Below, piece by piece: positions 43,287-55,757 of a stretch of 64,000 nt of DNA. The notes below the pieces were generated by a model that saw nothing but the letters and a program-made list of their open reading frames with translations, was not told where the DNA came from and ran no database searches. The stretch spans positions 1,246,001-1,310,000 of the forward strand of contig CM043963.1 in NCBI GenBank assembly GCA_014529385.2. Reading direction: 5' to 3'. The position numbers were made by a program, and so were the translations under genes. Origin of the DNA: Adiantum capillus-veneris. Taxonomy: Eukaryota > Streptophyta > Polypodiopsida > Polypodiales > Pteridaceae. The first letter of the stretch is position 1. Every line of letters begins with the position of its first letter.

Positions 43287-44156
43287 ATGTCTGACGATTT
43301 CAGTCAGATTGTCACTGAGAAGCTTGAGAAAAATAACTACCCTGCATGGCAGTTCAGAATAACAAATTTCCTAAAAGGAAAAGGTTATTGGGACTATGTA
43401 GAAGGAGACAATGAAAAGAAAATAGATATTCCCGAGGCAAATGCTACAGCAGAACAAAGGAAATCTTTGAGGGACTGGCAACAAGGCTAGAGCAAAGTGA
43501 TGTATTGGCTTTCTATGAGCATCACAGATGGCATGATGGGCTATCTACAGGATGCTGAAACCCCCGCCATTGCATGGAAAAACTTAGGCAGAGTGTTAGA
43601 GGTGAACACCAAGGCCAGGAAGCTTCAACTAAAGTCGGAGCTAAATCAGGTTAAGAGGAACAACCTCTCCATCAATGATTATTCTTTGAAGATCAAGAGT
43701 ATCATCGAGGCTCTTGGATCTATTGAAGTCTCAGTGGAAGATGATGACATTGTCTGTGCATGCTTGGATGGTCTAGGAGATGAGTATGTACATTTCAGGT
43801 CTTCCATGAATACAAGAGACGACATCCCCGTGTTCCAAGATTTGATTTCTATGCTTATTCTTGAGGAGAGGAACCTTGACACATCTTCTTCTCATGGCAG
43901 AAATAATTATGAATAGGCCTTCTATTCTAACTCCAACAGAGGTAGAGGTAGAGGCCGTGGTCGAGGCCCAAGGTTTTGCAGGGGCCAATTTCAAGAAGTT
44001 CAATCAAATCAAAACAATACAGGTGGCAGGGGAAACCAGTCTTAAGGCAGGGGGAGTCAAAGAGGTCGTGGTGCAGGATCAAGTAGGCAGCAACATATTG
44101 CAAATAGCAGAGAATGTTGGACTTGTGGTGAAAGAGGTCACATGTCACGTGACTGT
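43287..44156 (+). pseudogene. Copia element A gag
   Basis: Starts MSDDFSQIVTEKLEKNNYPAWQFRI at 43287. A UBN2-type capsid follows (43497-43916: NTKARKLQLKSELNQVKRNNLSINDYSLKIK, DGLGDEYVHFRSSMNTRDDIPVFQDLISMLI), then an Arg/Gly-rich stretch and a zinc knuckle CWTCGERGHMSRDC (44115-44156) with all four ligands. The frame is constant throughout but has TAG codons at 43488 and 43914 and another near 44041. No frameshift is needed, so this is a nonsense-decayed gene. It packages the element's RNA in cytoplasmic virus-like particles. Confidence 0.9.
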
Positions 44157-45626
44157 CCAAAGGGAAAAGCAAGTGGAAAGAGAGAACAGGGCAACTATGC
44201 ATCTACTAGTAGAGATGCAGATGACAACAAAAACGAGCGCATGTTTGTTATGCAGCATATAATGAATACAATGACTGCAGATAATTCCACCCAAGATGAT
44301 GTTTGGTATGTGGATTCAGGTGTCTCTAATCACATGACGTCTCGTGGAGAGTGGTTTAGAGATATGCGCAAACCAGATGTGTCAGGCTATGTGCAGACAG
44401 GAGATGACACAGCTCACCCCATTGCTCATGTAGGGGACATACCTCTAAATACAAAGAGTGGGAAATCAAAGTACTTAACAGATGTACTTCATGTCCCAAA
44501 CATTACAAAGAATCTTGTTTCTGTTGGAAAAATGGTTGAGCAGGGTTTGCAGGTTCTCTTCAATCCCAATGGCTGTTATGTAGAAGATTTCCAGAATGGC
44601 TGTAAGCTGATCACAGAGGGAAAATGTGTGGGCAGAATGTTTACACTGAATGTAGACATGCCTGAGGTAAAAGCTGCATTATTTACACAGGGCACAGGTG
44701 TTGTGGCTGATGTTGACATTTGGCACAAACGCATTGGCCATGTCAATGAGCAGAGATTGTGCGGCATGCAATCAAAAGAGATTGTAAAAGGTTTGCCCAA
44801 ATTCAACGTCGATGGTATGCATAAAGTGTGTGCAGCATGCCAGTTTGGAAAACAGTCAAAGGGCTCATTTCCACATGACCGCAATGTATGTAACAAGCCA
44901 CTTGAGGTGGTGCACACAGATGTTTGGGGTCCAACCGATACTGCAAGTATACATGGTTGCAGGTATTATGTCTCTTTCATTGATGACCATACAAGGAAAG
45001 TATGGGTCTACTTCATGCGTAACAAAAGTGAAGTGTTTGGTCACTTTCAAGACTTCAAATTCATGATTGAGAAGGAAAGAGATATGCAAATCAAGACATT
45101 GAGGTCAAATGGAGGGGGAGAGTACTTCTCCAATGATTTTTCATATTTTCTGCGAATGCATGGTATACGCAGGCAGTTTACATGCAGATATACTCCACAG
45201 CAGAATGGGGTCGCAGAAAGGAAAAATAGGCACATTCCAGAGGTTGCACGTGCATTGATGAATGAGAAGAACATGCCTCATCATTTATGGGCTGAAGCTG
45301 TAAATACAGCTGTGTACATTATGATCAGGACACCTACACCTGCGGTGCATGATGTAACACCTGAGGAAAAGTTTACAGGTACAAAGCCTGATTTGGCACA
45401 GTTGAAAGTGTTTGACTGCATACCTTACGTGCATGTACCAGATGAGTTGCATAGGAAATTGGATCCTAAAGCAGAGAAATGTATTCTTATGGGATATTCC
45501 CTTGAACAAAAGGGGTACAAGTGCTACAATCCTACTACACAAGAATTACGAGTGAGCAGAGATGTAGTCTTTGATGAGATGAGCAGTTGGTACAGTAATG
45601 CACATGGCACTATTGGGCTGATGTAA
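44157..45626 (+). pseudogene. Copia element A protease and integrase
   Basis: In frame with gag. Protease: VWYVDSGVSNHMTSRGEWF (catalytic DSG at about 44313), then VLHVPNITKNLVSVGKM. Integrase zinc region: H...H...C..C (WHKRIGHV...CAACQFG, 44710-44850). Core: HTDVWGP (first Asp), FIDDHTRKVWVYFM, LRSNGGGEYF, and QQNGVAERKNR (Glu). At the second catalytic position the usual S-D-N-G-G-E reads S-N-G-G-G-E, so the aspartate appears lost. The pol frame ends at 45624-45626 and resumes in another frame at about 45635. The enzyme would process the polyprotein and insert cDNA. Confidence 0.9.
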
Positions 45627-45634
45627 AAGATGAT

Positions 45635-46812
45635 GTGGTTGTACAAAATGTGAGGCCACAGTCACAGGTTTTGAGTGGACCACATGAGTCCTCTTCTCGT
45701 GGCTCTGTTGAGAAGCCATGGAATGGTAGACTATGTATGCAGGTTACTCCACCAGCAGGTACAGGGAATGTATCACAAAAAGGAAAGGAAAAGGTTGATG
45801 AACCTCCCTTTATGGCTGATGCATCATCAGTTTTTTCACATGTAGACATGGATTCAGATGGTTCTGAACAAAGTCTTGATGAGGAATTTGGAATTTTGGC
45901 TGTCAGGACACCTGGTGTAAGGAAAGTACAAGAAGATGCTAGAGGGCAAAGGAGTGACCCTGGACTGCGCAGATCTAACAGAGTCAGAAATCCAATTCAA
46001 AAATTGACTTATGATGGGTATCTAGCGCATCACCAAGCCTACATGGTTAAGGTGATACAGGATGTGAAGCCCACATGTTTTGAGGATGTAGTTGGAAATG
46101 TGCATTGGGATGACACAATGAATGAAGAGATGGCTGCATTGGAAGCAAACGACACATGGGAGTTGGTGCCATTGCCAAGTGCCAAGAAAGATATTGGATG
46201 TAAATGGGTGTATAAAACCAAGCATAAGGCTGATGGTAACATTGAGCGTCACAAGGCAAGGCTGGTCGCAAAGGGCTATGCACAGACGTATGGCATAGAC
46301 TATGAGGAGACCTTTGCTCTAGTGGCAAAGATGACGACTGTGAGAGCTGTCATAGTAGTGGCTGCATCTAGAGGATGGATTATGCATCAAATGGATGTAA
46401 AGAATGCCTTCTTGAATGGTGAGTTGCAAGAGGAAGTGTATATGGATCAGCCACCTGGTTATGTCGATCCAGGTTACCCAGATTATGTATGCGACTTCTC
46501 AAAGTTTTGTATGGTTTGAAGCAGGGCTCTAGAGCATGGTATGACAGGATTGCCAAGTATCTTGTCAGTATTGAGTTTAGGAGAGCTCATGGTGATCATT
46601 CACTCTATGTACGTGAGAGTGATGTGGGGATTGTGGTCATTACCATATATGTAGATGACCTTATTATTGTGGGTGACAATGCTATGGAGATTGACCATGT
46701 AAAGGGTCTTCTCAAACAGGAGTTTGAAATGAAAGATTTGGGTGAGTTGCGCTACTTTCTTGGCATTGAGGTGATCAGGACTCCAGAGGGTGTATGGTTG
46801 TCGCAGAGATAG
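45635..46812 (+). pseudogene. Copia element A reverse transcriptase
   Basis: After a variable linker (45635-46000) and the RSNRVRNP start, the RT (RVT_2) domain runs from about 46070: WDDTMNEEMAALEANDTWELVPLP, GCKWVYKTKHKADGNIERHKARLVAKGYAQ, DYEETFALVAKMTTVRAV, MDVKNAFLNGELQEEVYMDQPPGY. A frameshift near 46490 leads to LLKVLYGLKQGSRAWYDRI and the catalytic box IYVDDLIIVG, both aspartates present. A TAG at 46810-46812 separates it from the connection domain. Motifs are well kept, consistent with moderate age. Confidence 0.92.
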
Positions 46813-47541
46813 TATGCTTTGGACATGTTGTCAAAGTATGGTATGGCTGATTGTAAGCCAATTTCTATTCCCTTGGATGTGAATGCAAAGCTGAGTGCAA
46901 AGAAGGGTGATGTTGTTGAGGATGTCAAGATGTACAGGAAGATTGTGGGTAGTCTAATCTACTTGACTATCACAAGGCCAGACTTGAGCTACACAGTAGG
47001 CTTGGAGAGTCAGTTCATGCAGCTTCTGAGGAAGCCACATTTGGATGGAGTACGATGCACAGTTCGGTATGTGCAAGGGACTCTTGACTACGCATTGTTC
47101 TATGCAGCAGATGCGCCATTAGCATTGTATGGGTATACAGATGCAGATTGGGCAGATAGCATTGTTGATAGGAGATCTACGAATGGCTTCATGTTCTCCT
47201 TTGGGAGTGTTGCTGTTACTTGGAGCAGAAAAAAGCAGCCTACGATTGCTTTATCGAGCACAGAGGCCGAGTACAGAGGTGCAGCAGTTGCGGCGTGCGA
47301 GGTAGCTTGGCTACATACATTACTTGAGGACTTGGGAGTGCAGGTGGACCAGCAGATTTTCATCCATTGTGACAACCTCAGCAGCATGCAGTTGGCTAGG
47401 AACCCAGTGTTCCATGCCAGGACCAAGCACATAGAGGTCCATTACCACTACGTTCGAGAGCGAGTGTTGGCGGGCGACATCGACTTGGTCTACGTCAGCA
47501 CAGAGGAGCAGATAGCGGATATCTTTACCAAGACCCTCTGA
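46813..47541 (+). pseudogene. Copia element A RT connection and RNase H
   Basis: In phase with the preceding RT frame. The connection (YALDMLSKYGMADCKPISIPLD, RKIVGSLIYLTITRPDLSYTVG) leads to RNase H: YTDADWADSIVDRRSTNGF (Asp), ALSSTEAEYRGAAVAACEVAWL (Glu), HCDNLSSMQLARNPVFHARTKHIEVHYHYVRE (Asp), and the end IADIFTKTL just before the stop at 47541. All catalytic acids are visible. The polypurine tract and 3' LTR follow after about 65 bp. Confidence 0.92.
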
Positions 47542-47606
47542 GCTGAGAAGCTTCGACGTTTCCGGACTATGCTTGGACTCTGCAACATGCAGAGCTTGAG
47601 GGGGAG

Positions 47607-47927
47607 TGTTGAGATGTCGAGCTCTACATCTTGAGCTGGTATCCACTACGGGTCTTGGTCGCTTACGACATTTACTCACTGGCACGTTAGGTGACCGACA
47701 CGGAGGATCTCTGCCAGTGATTCTACAGCTGGACTACACTTATAGTGCTAGTCTAGTATGCTTCTAGCGAGTTCACACTTAGTGACCGCATGTACATATG
47801 TGCTACTTTTCGTTTTTAGCACTTAGTCATTTTGTACTCTCTTTTCTGTACAAAGAAGAAGAAGCTTTCCATCTCTGTGTGCTTTGTGCTTGTCTTGTGT
47901 AGCTCTCTTGCATCCTCTTTCTTTACA
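47607..47927 (+). repeat. 3' LTR of copia element A
   Basis: TGTTGAGATGTCGAGC... to ...TTTCTTTACA, 321 bp, preceded by GCTTGAGGGGGAG and followed by the duplicated TGTGA. Confidence 0.95.
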
Positions 47928-50902
47928 TGTGAGGGCTATGCCTTCCTTGTCTTCATCTCTCTCTACAAGGTGCGGTTAGTGTGTGTGCATATGTAGTTGC
48001 ATTGAGGGGTTTTGCCGGAATGGACACACTAATGCAGAGTGGGTATGTTAATTGCATGCTTGTGTAGTTATGAATAAGAGTGATTGATGTGAGAGATTAA
48101 TTTCAGCCACATGATTGTGTGCAAGTGATTAGTAAGTAGGAATGTGTTGTTGATTAGAGGAAGCCCTTTCCATGGCTTCTCTCTATGATGAGTAGAAGGA
48201 TCCCTTGAATCCTCTATGTCTATACATCATAGGCTCGTGCTTCCATGCCCTAGCCGGGTTGTCGATCCACAATTTGATAATTTTGTGGGTTGCAATTAGA
48301 TAGTGCTACAATTCCTCCCTATGTTTGGCACCGTTTCTGGGGATCGATAACCTAAGCTAGTGAGTTTAGAATGTGTAGAATAGAGTAATTTCACTACTAA
48401 TTTTGTTGGTTTTTGAGTGTATGTAACTCATTTCTTGGTTTGATTTGATGATGTTGTGAAATAAATTGATGTTAATGTTGAGTTACGAATACTCCAAACC
48501 CCCAATTTCACTAATTTCATGTTAACCCTTACTAATTTCACTTCTTTCCATGCTAGTTTTACTAATTTCATACTAATTTCTACTGATTTTGACTAACCTT
48601 GCTAACCTGACCACTAACATTTGAAGTGTAAAGTATGTGAAATCCCCTTGCAAGAGGAGGAATCATCACTTTAATCAAGTTAATTGTACCAATTTATGCC
48701 TAATTTGATGATTTGAGTGTTTGATTTTGACCTACAATTTTTGAGCCGATTTGATGGTGCACACACTTGTGTGCAATGATGCGACTTTGTGTGGAGCAAA
48801 GGAATAGCTTGGAGTGTAATTATGATGTAAATGCACTCACTTGTTATGTCAATTTTTGATTGATCAATGTGATTCAATTTGCTAAAATTAGGTGTGTAAC
48901 ACAAATTGACCTACACTTTGCACCTAATTTGATACACTTGGAATGAAATTGATAGTAAAATTGTGACTAATGAACTTTGTGTGTATCCAAATAATGCTTA
49001 ATTTTCATTAAGAATTCATGTGTGTGCATAAAAAACATTGTGTGTGTGCACAAACCAAGGAGGAAAAAAACTGTCAAGAATTTAAAGTGTGTTTGCACCT
49101 AATCTCGAATGTGTGCATACATAAAAATTGATGGAATTGATAAAACATGAGTATGTAATCATGTAAATGATGTGTATCTTAGGCTAATTCAATCATTGGA
49201 TAAGCTTAAATGCCAAAAAATTGGGCAAAAATTGAGTGTATGTGCCCATCCATAACCACTTGATTTTCAATGATTGTTGGTTAATTGGGACACCTAAATG
49301 GTTTTTGATTATGGAGTATTCATGAAAACTGTGTGCAATCATTAGGTATAAGCCTAAATTCATTTCCAATTGAGAAAAATTCGATCATTTGTGCTTAATT
49401 TTTGAGTGTGTGCATTGCTTGATTGGGTAAAAATAGTGGAATTTTTAGAAATTGAGCATGCATACATTCATTTATGCTTGATTGAGTTTGCAATTATATA
49501 ATTTTTGCATAAAATTTTTGTCTAAATTTACATGTGTATGCCTATTCAATGGCATGTGCAATCAGGTGCTTGAAGGAATAATTGGTATTTTTTACCAATT
49601 ATGATTATTAATTTGGCCTAAAAGATCGTTGTATATGAGATTGATTGACTTTGGATGATTCAATTGGTACCCAATTGAAGATGATTTTGTGTAATACCAT
49701 TGTCATGTATGTCTAATTGATTGGAAATTATAAGAATCTCTATGATATGTGCATTCACCAATACCAAAATCAAGCATGTGTAGCCTCACAAGCCAAAATG
49801 ACAAATCCGATTGGATTTGAATGATATGAGAAGGGAAAAATGGTAAATGGAAGATTTGATTATGAATTGGATCTTAATTAATGAGGAAATTAGTGTATTC
49901 ATTAACGACGTATGCATCTTCCAACATCTCAATTTTGATTTTTTTAATGCACATTTGGATTCCCAATACATATGTTCAAGAAGATGCATCGAATTGAAGC
50001 AAAATTAATGAGGTTTGCGAGATAATGTGCAAAATATTTGACCAATTTTCAAATATGCATGGTTTGATTGGTATGCTTGATTAAGTGAGCTAGTTGTGGT
50101 GAAGGTTTCATGTTGGCAGGTTATGAGAAACCAAGATGGGCAAGAGTTTAAAGTTATCGAATTCAAGTCAAATTGAGGGATGTCTTGGTGCATGATTGAA
50201 AGCATCGAACATGGTTTTGATCAAGGAAAGTCACTAATGTTTGACACTTTAATTTTATTGCATGAACATGAGTAATTGCTAGACAAGGATGTAGCATTGG
50301 CACTGTGCCATTTTTGGCTCTTTGAAGGAACACCTCATTAACACATACTCCTCTTGTTGACCATGGGAACAAGCCCCAAGATGAATTTAAAATAAAAATC
50401 AAAATACAAAAAATAATAAAAAATAAATAAAAATCTCCATGCTTACTTATGGCTAGCATGGCGTTTTCGCAACCCCCAAGCGGCCTGCCTTGCGTGGCCT
50501 GACCCACTCACACACACGCTGCACCGTATGCTCTGGCTCAAACACACAGACGGAGTGACGGAGTTGTAGCTCCCGATGAGTCCACCCCGCCTTGACTCGC
50601 TAGCAGCAAACACACACACCCCACCCATGCCAATTATGGCGCATAAAAGCTAGCCCACTCACCTTGGCGTTTTGGAACACAACACACACACACACTACTC
50701 ACACAAAGCAACTTGGAAGTTGCAGGTCTGGAAACCCGTTTACACGTTGCTTCGACCCCACTTGGTTGAGGCTTACACTGCACCACACGCACATAAGGGC
50801 CACTTCTCCCTCGTCAAATGGCCTCTGGCTCTTGGAATGGCGTGCATCAACACACACCTACACATGCTACCCACTGGCCCAGTGCCAAGAATGGCGTAGA
50901 GA

Positions 50903-50904
<2 letters not shown>

Positions 50905-50936
<32 letters not shown>

Positions 50937-50953
50937 ACATCATCCACACCAAA

Positions 50954-51020
<67 letters not shown>
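50905..51020. repeat. (AC)n and (CT)n microsatellites
   Basis: An AC run at 50905-50933 and a CT run of about 32 units at 50956-51020, separated by about 22 bp. Confidence 0.95.
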
Positions 51021-51025
<5 letters not shown>

Positions 51026-54000
51026 GCATAAGCTGCGGTTCAGACTCCAGAGTCTAGTTTTTGAGTTAAAAATAAAAAAATAAAAAATCACAAAACAATG
51101 ATTTTAGGTGGAAAAATAAAAAAAGATGGAGTTGACTCCCACAAGATCTCCTCTCTCACCTTCAAAAACCATACGGCCTTGTGAAATTAACCATAATGGT
51201 GATGCTATCACAACTTAAAAACCGTTGGACCTTCAAAACTTGCAATTGAGAATTCCGTTTTGATTTTTTGAGATGAAGTGCAAATAATACAAAGAGCTAT
51301 ACATTGACCTTTTGAAGGTATTTTGCCAGGAATAGTCATTGTGTCATTGAAGGGAGATCCATTGACAATGAGATTTCGCATCACATTGATTCGTATCAAG
51401 CTCAATAGATCTTATGCTAAATGTGTTAATCAATCAATGTTACTAGATACAAGCATATTGGCACATCTATGGTGCCATGAGTTGAGGTTAGTTTCATAGA
51501 TCGCATTAGACTTCAGATGCATGTGATCGATCATGAACCTTTTTAGTGCTTACTTTGAATGATAATATGCTTTCATGCACTAATGTTTGAGTTCTTCTTG
51601 GAAGGAGTAAGGTAAATGGTTTGATGATCTTTTCCATTTGCACCGAAATTCTTGGCGTGTGCACGGTTTGATGCTCAAGTTCATTGGCATTTTCATTGCT
51701 TTGCATGAGAAAATATTTTTGGCAAGCACATGAGCTTCATTTGAAAGCTACATTGACACTAAATTGAAGCTTGGTTGAGAGAGTGCATTAAAGTTTGTGT
51801 TTGGCATTGCTCAATACTTTTTTAGTGCTTAAGGTGTATGCAAAAATCATGGCATAGCACTAAATTGGATGTTTTGAATGACCATGAGTGAGTAGTAAAA
51901 TTTTGGGCTTGTGATTGAGCGTTCTTCTCGTGCTTGGCTTGATTGAAGTTCTCATTTGCGCTAAAATGGCAAGCTCTATTTGACATGAATGTGAGCTTCA
52001 AGAGGGTTGCACTAAATGATGAGTTGTGATTGCTTGGCCGGACTTTGTGCTAAAACTTAACATTACTTGTACATTTTGGTGCTTGAACATAAAAAATCAT
52101 TGGAAAGCACTAAAATGAAGCTTGTTTAATGGCCAAGAGTGAGCATGAAATTTTTTGGCCTTGTGGTTGATTGTGCATTTTTAGTGCCTACTTTGATTGA
52201 CAAATGCTTTCGTGCACTAACAATTGAGCTTTGTTTTGAAGGGGTGTGGCAAGACAGCAAGAACTTTCATTAATCCAAGAAGGGGTTTGCATTGCAAAAT
52301 ATTGCAAAACTTGGCTACTTAGAGCCATTCCATCTCTGTGGAATAAAAGTTGTATATATGCTAGCTCATAGCTTGGCAAAAAATTAAATTTTTTTCATTT
52401 TGAGCTAATGTTTACCCAAATTTTTTGAGCTTTCAAGTACATAATTTGGCTAGTGAGAGCCATTCATTTTCATTTCATCAGGTTGCAGTCATCTCTAGCT
52501 CATAGATTGCTCTAAAAATGTAAAATTTCATGTGAGCTAGTTGTTAGCCAACTTTTTGAAAAGCTTTGAAATGTTAAATTTGTCTTTGAAGAGACACTTC
52601 ACTTCATAAAGTTGCATTATTCTCAGCTCTTGGCTTGTTTTAAATTCCATATTTCATTGAGCTAAAAATTAATCAAACTTTTGAATCATGCATGAGAGAT
52701 GGTAAACATTGCAAAATTTGCTTATGTAGAAGCATTTTACCTCGGTCATTGTTGTTATGTATGGATAAATTTTCTTTCAAAGAGCATCATGTGCATAACC
52801 AAAGGCATTTTTTTTCCCTTGGATTTTTTCCCTTTGGCAAATTTGGGTATGCAAGACCTTAGCTTTAGGTTTTCAATAATGTTTTTTGTGTGCATTTGGC
52901 TTTCAATAATTGGCTTTTGTAGCTTGTGTTTACACTTAGGTTCGAAAAGATGCTTTTGCAAATAAAGAAGATCAAGAGGCTTCTCTACACAAAGGGGATG
53001 CTTGCTCAAGGATGCTCAAAGGAGCATGAATAGGTGTTTTCCATGATTTTGCTCTTTTGTTCATCTCTTCATTCTCTTGCTTGGCATAAGTGAAATTTTG
53101 CTCCTAAGCTATGGTTTTTTCATGTTCGAAAGCTAGGCATCCTAAAGTTTCACCACTTTGCTTTGTGAAAATTAACTCATCAAAAAATGAGGTTTTATGT
53201 GTGCTAATCATAGGTAATTGGCCTTGAACTTAGGTTAATGTAGGTTCATTTCTCACTAGTCCTAGACTCTTAGTGATAGTCTTAATACTCCATTCATTTT
53301 TGTCATGACCTAGGGCTATGATAACGCTTTAGTCCTTTAGTCCAATTTCCATTAGTGTCTCAAATTGGAAGCAAATAAAAAAATACTAAACAAATGAAAC
53401 AATGAAGAAAAAAAGTGTCAAGAAAGCGTAGAAAAAGTGCTACTAGACACATTAAAAGAAAATTTATATGTTATGTTGTGTCTATGTGAGGCCTAGCACC
53501 TTATTGGCACTTGGTAGGCGAGGTAAATCACCTTGGCTCGCTTGGTCAAGGCCGTAAAGCGATGCCTTGGGCTGATAGGGGTTAGCCGTCACCTTGGTAG
53601 GCTAGTAGGCTTTTGGGACACCTTCTTGAGGGTTCAAGAACCCGAGAGTCACACCTAGACTTGCTTTGGGGTGGTAGCCTTGTGATTGTGCTTTAATTTT
53701 TTCAATGAATGAAAAAATCAAAACTTCCATCAGCTTCAAAAAGCTTTGACAATGTACTAATAGATTAGGAGCTTTTTTATAGCCGTAGACATGCTAGATT
53801 TGGATGATTTATTAAGATTGTTCACATAGTTTTTAGGCTAATTGTCATAATAATCAATATGTAGTTCTCCTAAATGATTTTCTCATGTTAAACTGATCAT
53901 TTAATATGGGAAAGTTCCAGGGGAGAAAAAGCTAGAATGCTGGTTAAGCTAGCAGCCCGACCACAATAGGGATCCAAAGGAGGGAAAATAGGGATCCAAA

Positions 54001-55744
54001 GGGGGGGCATCTGTAAAAGAGCAATGTGCAACAATGGGCTTAAAAGACCCTAAGGTTCAACCCATTAAGACTTCCAAAATGGTAAGGTTCCAAAATTCAA
54101 AGGTTGTGTCCAAAGGCCAAACACTAGGGAAATTGGATGCTTAGTGTGTGTCACAAAAAGTCTTTATCAATCCCTACATAGGAGGGGACGAGCCTTGCAA
54201 GTAGGGGATGAGAGATAAACTCTCTCTCTCTCACACACACACAAGCTCCCTTTACACAAAGGGAATGAGGGACACATGTCAGCTCCCTAGCCAAGATGCC
54301 CACAAGGTGTACCCGATTCCTATTGGATGGCCTTGGAGGTGGACCAATGAGAATTAGGCTAGAGTAAATCTAATTTAATTAATTTAAAAACACTTAATAA
54401 AAGAACCAATAAAAATTAAGCTCTCTAGAAGACTATTGGACAGTCTCCCAAGGGGACCAATGAGCATTCAGCAGCCCAGGAGGCAAAGGGTTCCAATGAG
54501 AGTTTAGTTGAATTAAATAATTACCTAAAGCTCTCACAAAAGGGGAAAGGGGGACACATGTTAGAAGGCTATCACTTCTACTGCTTAATTCCCATTGGCT
54601 AGGCCTGGGGAGGTCCAATAGGACTGTAGCAAGAGCAAATTGGAAGGGGGGTCGACCAAGAGAGAGGGGGATGATTTTTGCAAGGCATTATCACACACAC
54701 ACTCACACAATCTCATGTGTGAAGCAAAGAAGACTCTCTCTCCTTCTCAAGCTTTAATGGAAATCTTACCACTTACTCCAAGCTTGTGAGAAGGGAGGCC
54801 TACACCAACAACTCTTGGCTTTGTGATGCAAATCCAACCAAGAGCCAAGCTTCAATGCATGCTCAACTCCTCTACCATGCTAATTACTAAGCTAAGCTAT
54901 GCTAATATGAGTGATTATGTAAGGAGATGTACATATTTCTTGTAAGAATACTCCTTCTTCCTCTCAATCTACTCTCATATCCCGCTAGCTCTCACCATCT
55001 TTGAAGGTGTGTGAGGTCTTGGGTCTGAGACCGTGAGGGAATTGATGTTGTGTTTGATAAGTGTTTTGCTTAGTGCATGAAGTTTCCATCTTCATTGCAC
55101 TAGCTAGTATTGAAGGAACACAAGAAATTGTATTGTAAAATGTCTCTCTTGATGGGAGAAACCATAATACAAAGCCTTTTGGAGGAGGGACCGGCTCCAT
55201 GCAAATCCGGTCCTCAACTATTGTCAAATTCTTTATTTCTCTCTCTTTTGAAGTATTGTTCATGCTATCTAACTAGGTGTTATGCTTTCTGTTTCTCTCT
55301 CCACCCAAGCACTCTTGTTATTCTCATTAGGAAGCTATTCCAATGAAATTCTCACTATGTTCATGCTATTTTCCGCTACACACAAGTTACTAGATCATTA
55401 AATGCTACACTAATAGGTTTATGAACTTGCATTAGCCTAGGGTCATAGTTGATTGCTTGTGTTTCATACATATAACTGAAATTTCAAGTGTTTTAATCTT
55501 CACAACAGTTTAGGTTTTTTTTTGCTTTAAGTTGTCTAGTTTTTTACTACGATTGACCCATCTTTTAGAAGCAAAAAATTCACTGTGTGATTGTTCATTG
55601 TGCTTCATGTTTATTCATTCTTGGTGGCCTTTGATGCTCATTACTTGTTCTTATGTTTTGTAGCTCAACATTTCTTCCATGGACTTGATTTCTACCATGT
55701 CACCGTGTCTTGCTTCACCGGCACACGAGGACGTGCACCAAATT

Positions 55745-55757
55745 AGGAAGGGGGCAA
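55745..55757 (+). other. Polypurine tract of the LARD-like element
   Basis: AGGAAGGGGGCAA directly before TGTTAGCAG, the start of the 3' LTR. Confidence 0.75.

Larger units (their letters stand above)
42554..47927 (+). mobile_element. Complete Ty1/copia retrotransposon (element A)
   Basis: LTRs 42554-42872 (319 bp) and 47607-47927 (321 bp) differ at about 16 positions (about 95% identical by eye). Target duplication TGTGA lies at 42549-42553 and 47928-47932. The primer site TGGTATCAGAGC starts at 42873; the purine tract GAGGGGGAG precedes the 3' LTR. Gene order is gag, protease, integrase, RT, RNase H (copia type). The coding region has three in-frame stops in gag, frameshifts near 45600 and 46490 and a stop at 46810, so it is not autonomous now. 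It lies inside the 5' LTR of the larger non-coding element and is therefore younger than it. Confidence 0.95.
48323..55757 (+). other. Non-coding internal domain of the LARD-like element
   Basis: Begins with the degenerate tRNA-Asp primer site (about 48325-48345) and ends with the purine tract before the 3' LTR. It is AT-rich, with many short variants of GTGTGTGCATAC-like and TTGGCTTGTTT-like text. The longest frames (about 140 residues, 50664-51083) run through microsatellites and are artefacts. No gag, protease or polymerase motif is found on either strand. Microsatellites lie at 50905-51020. It most likely serves for RNA packaging and priming only. Confidence 0.7.

Noticed and set aside
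50664-51091. 139-residue frame and neighbours inside the LARD-like element
   Set aside because: They cross the (AC)n and (CT)n runs and contain no domain; codon content outside the repeats is random.
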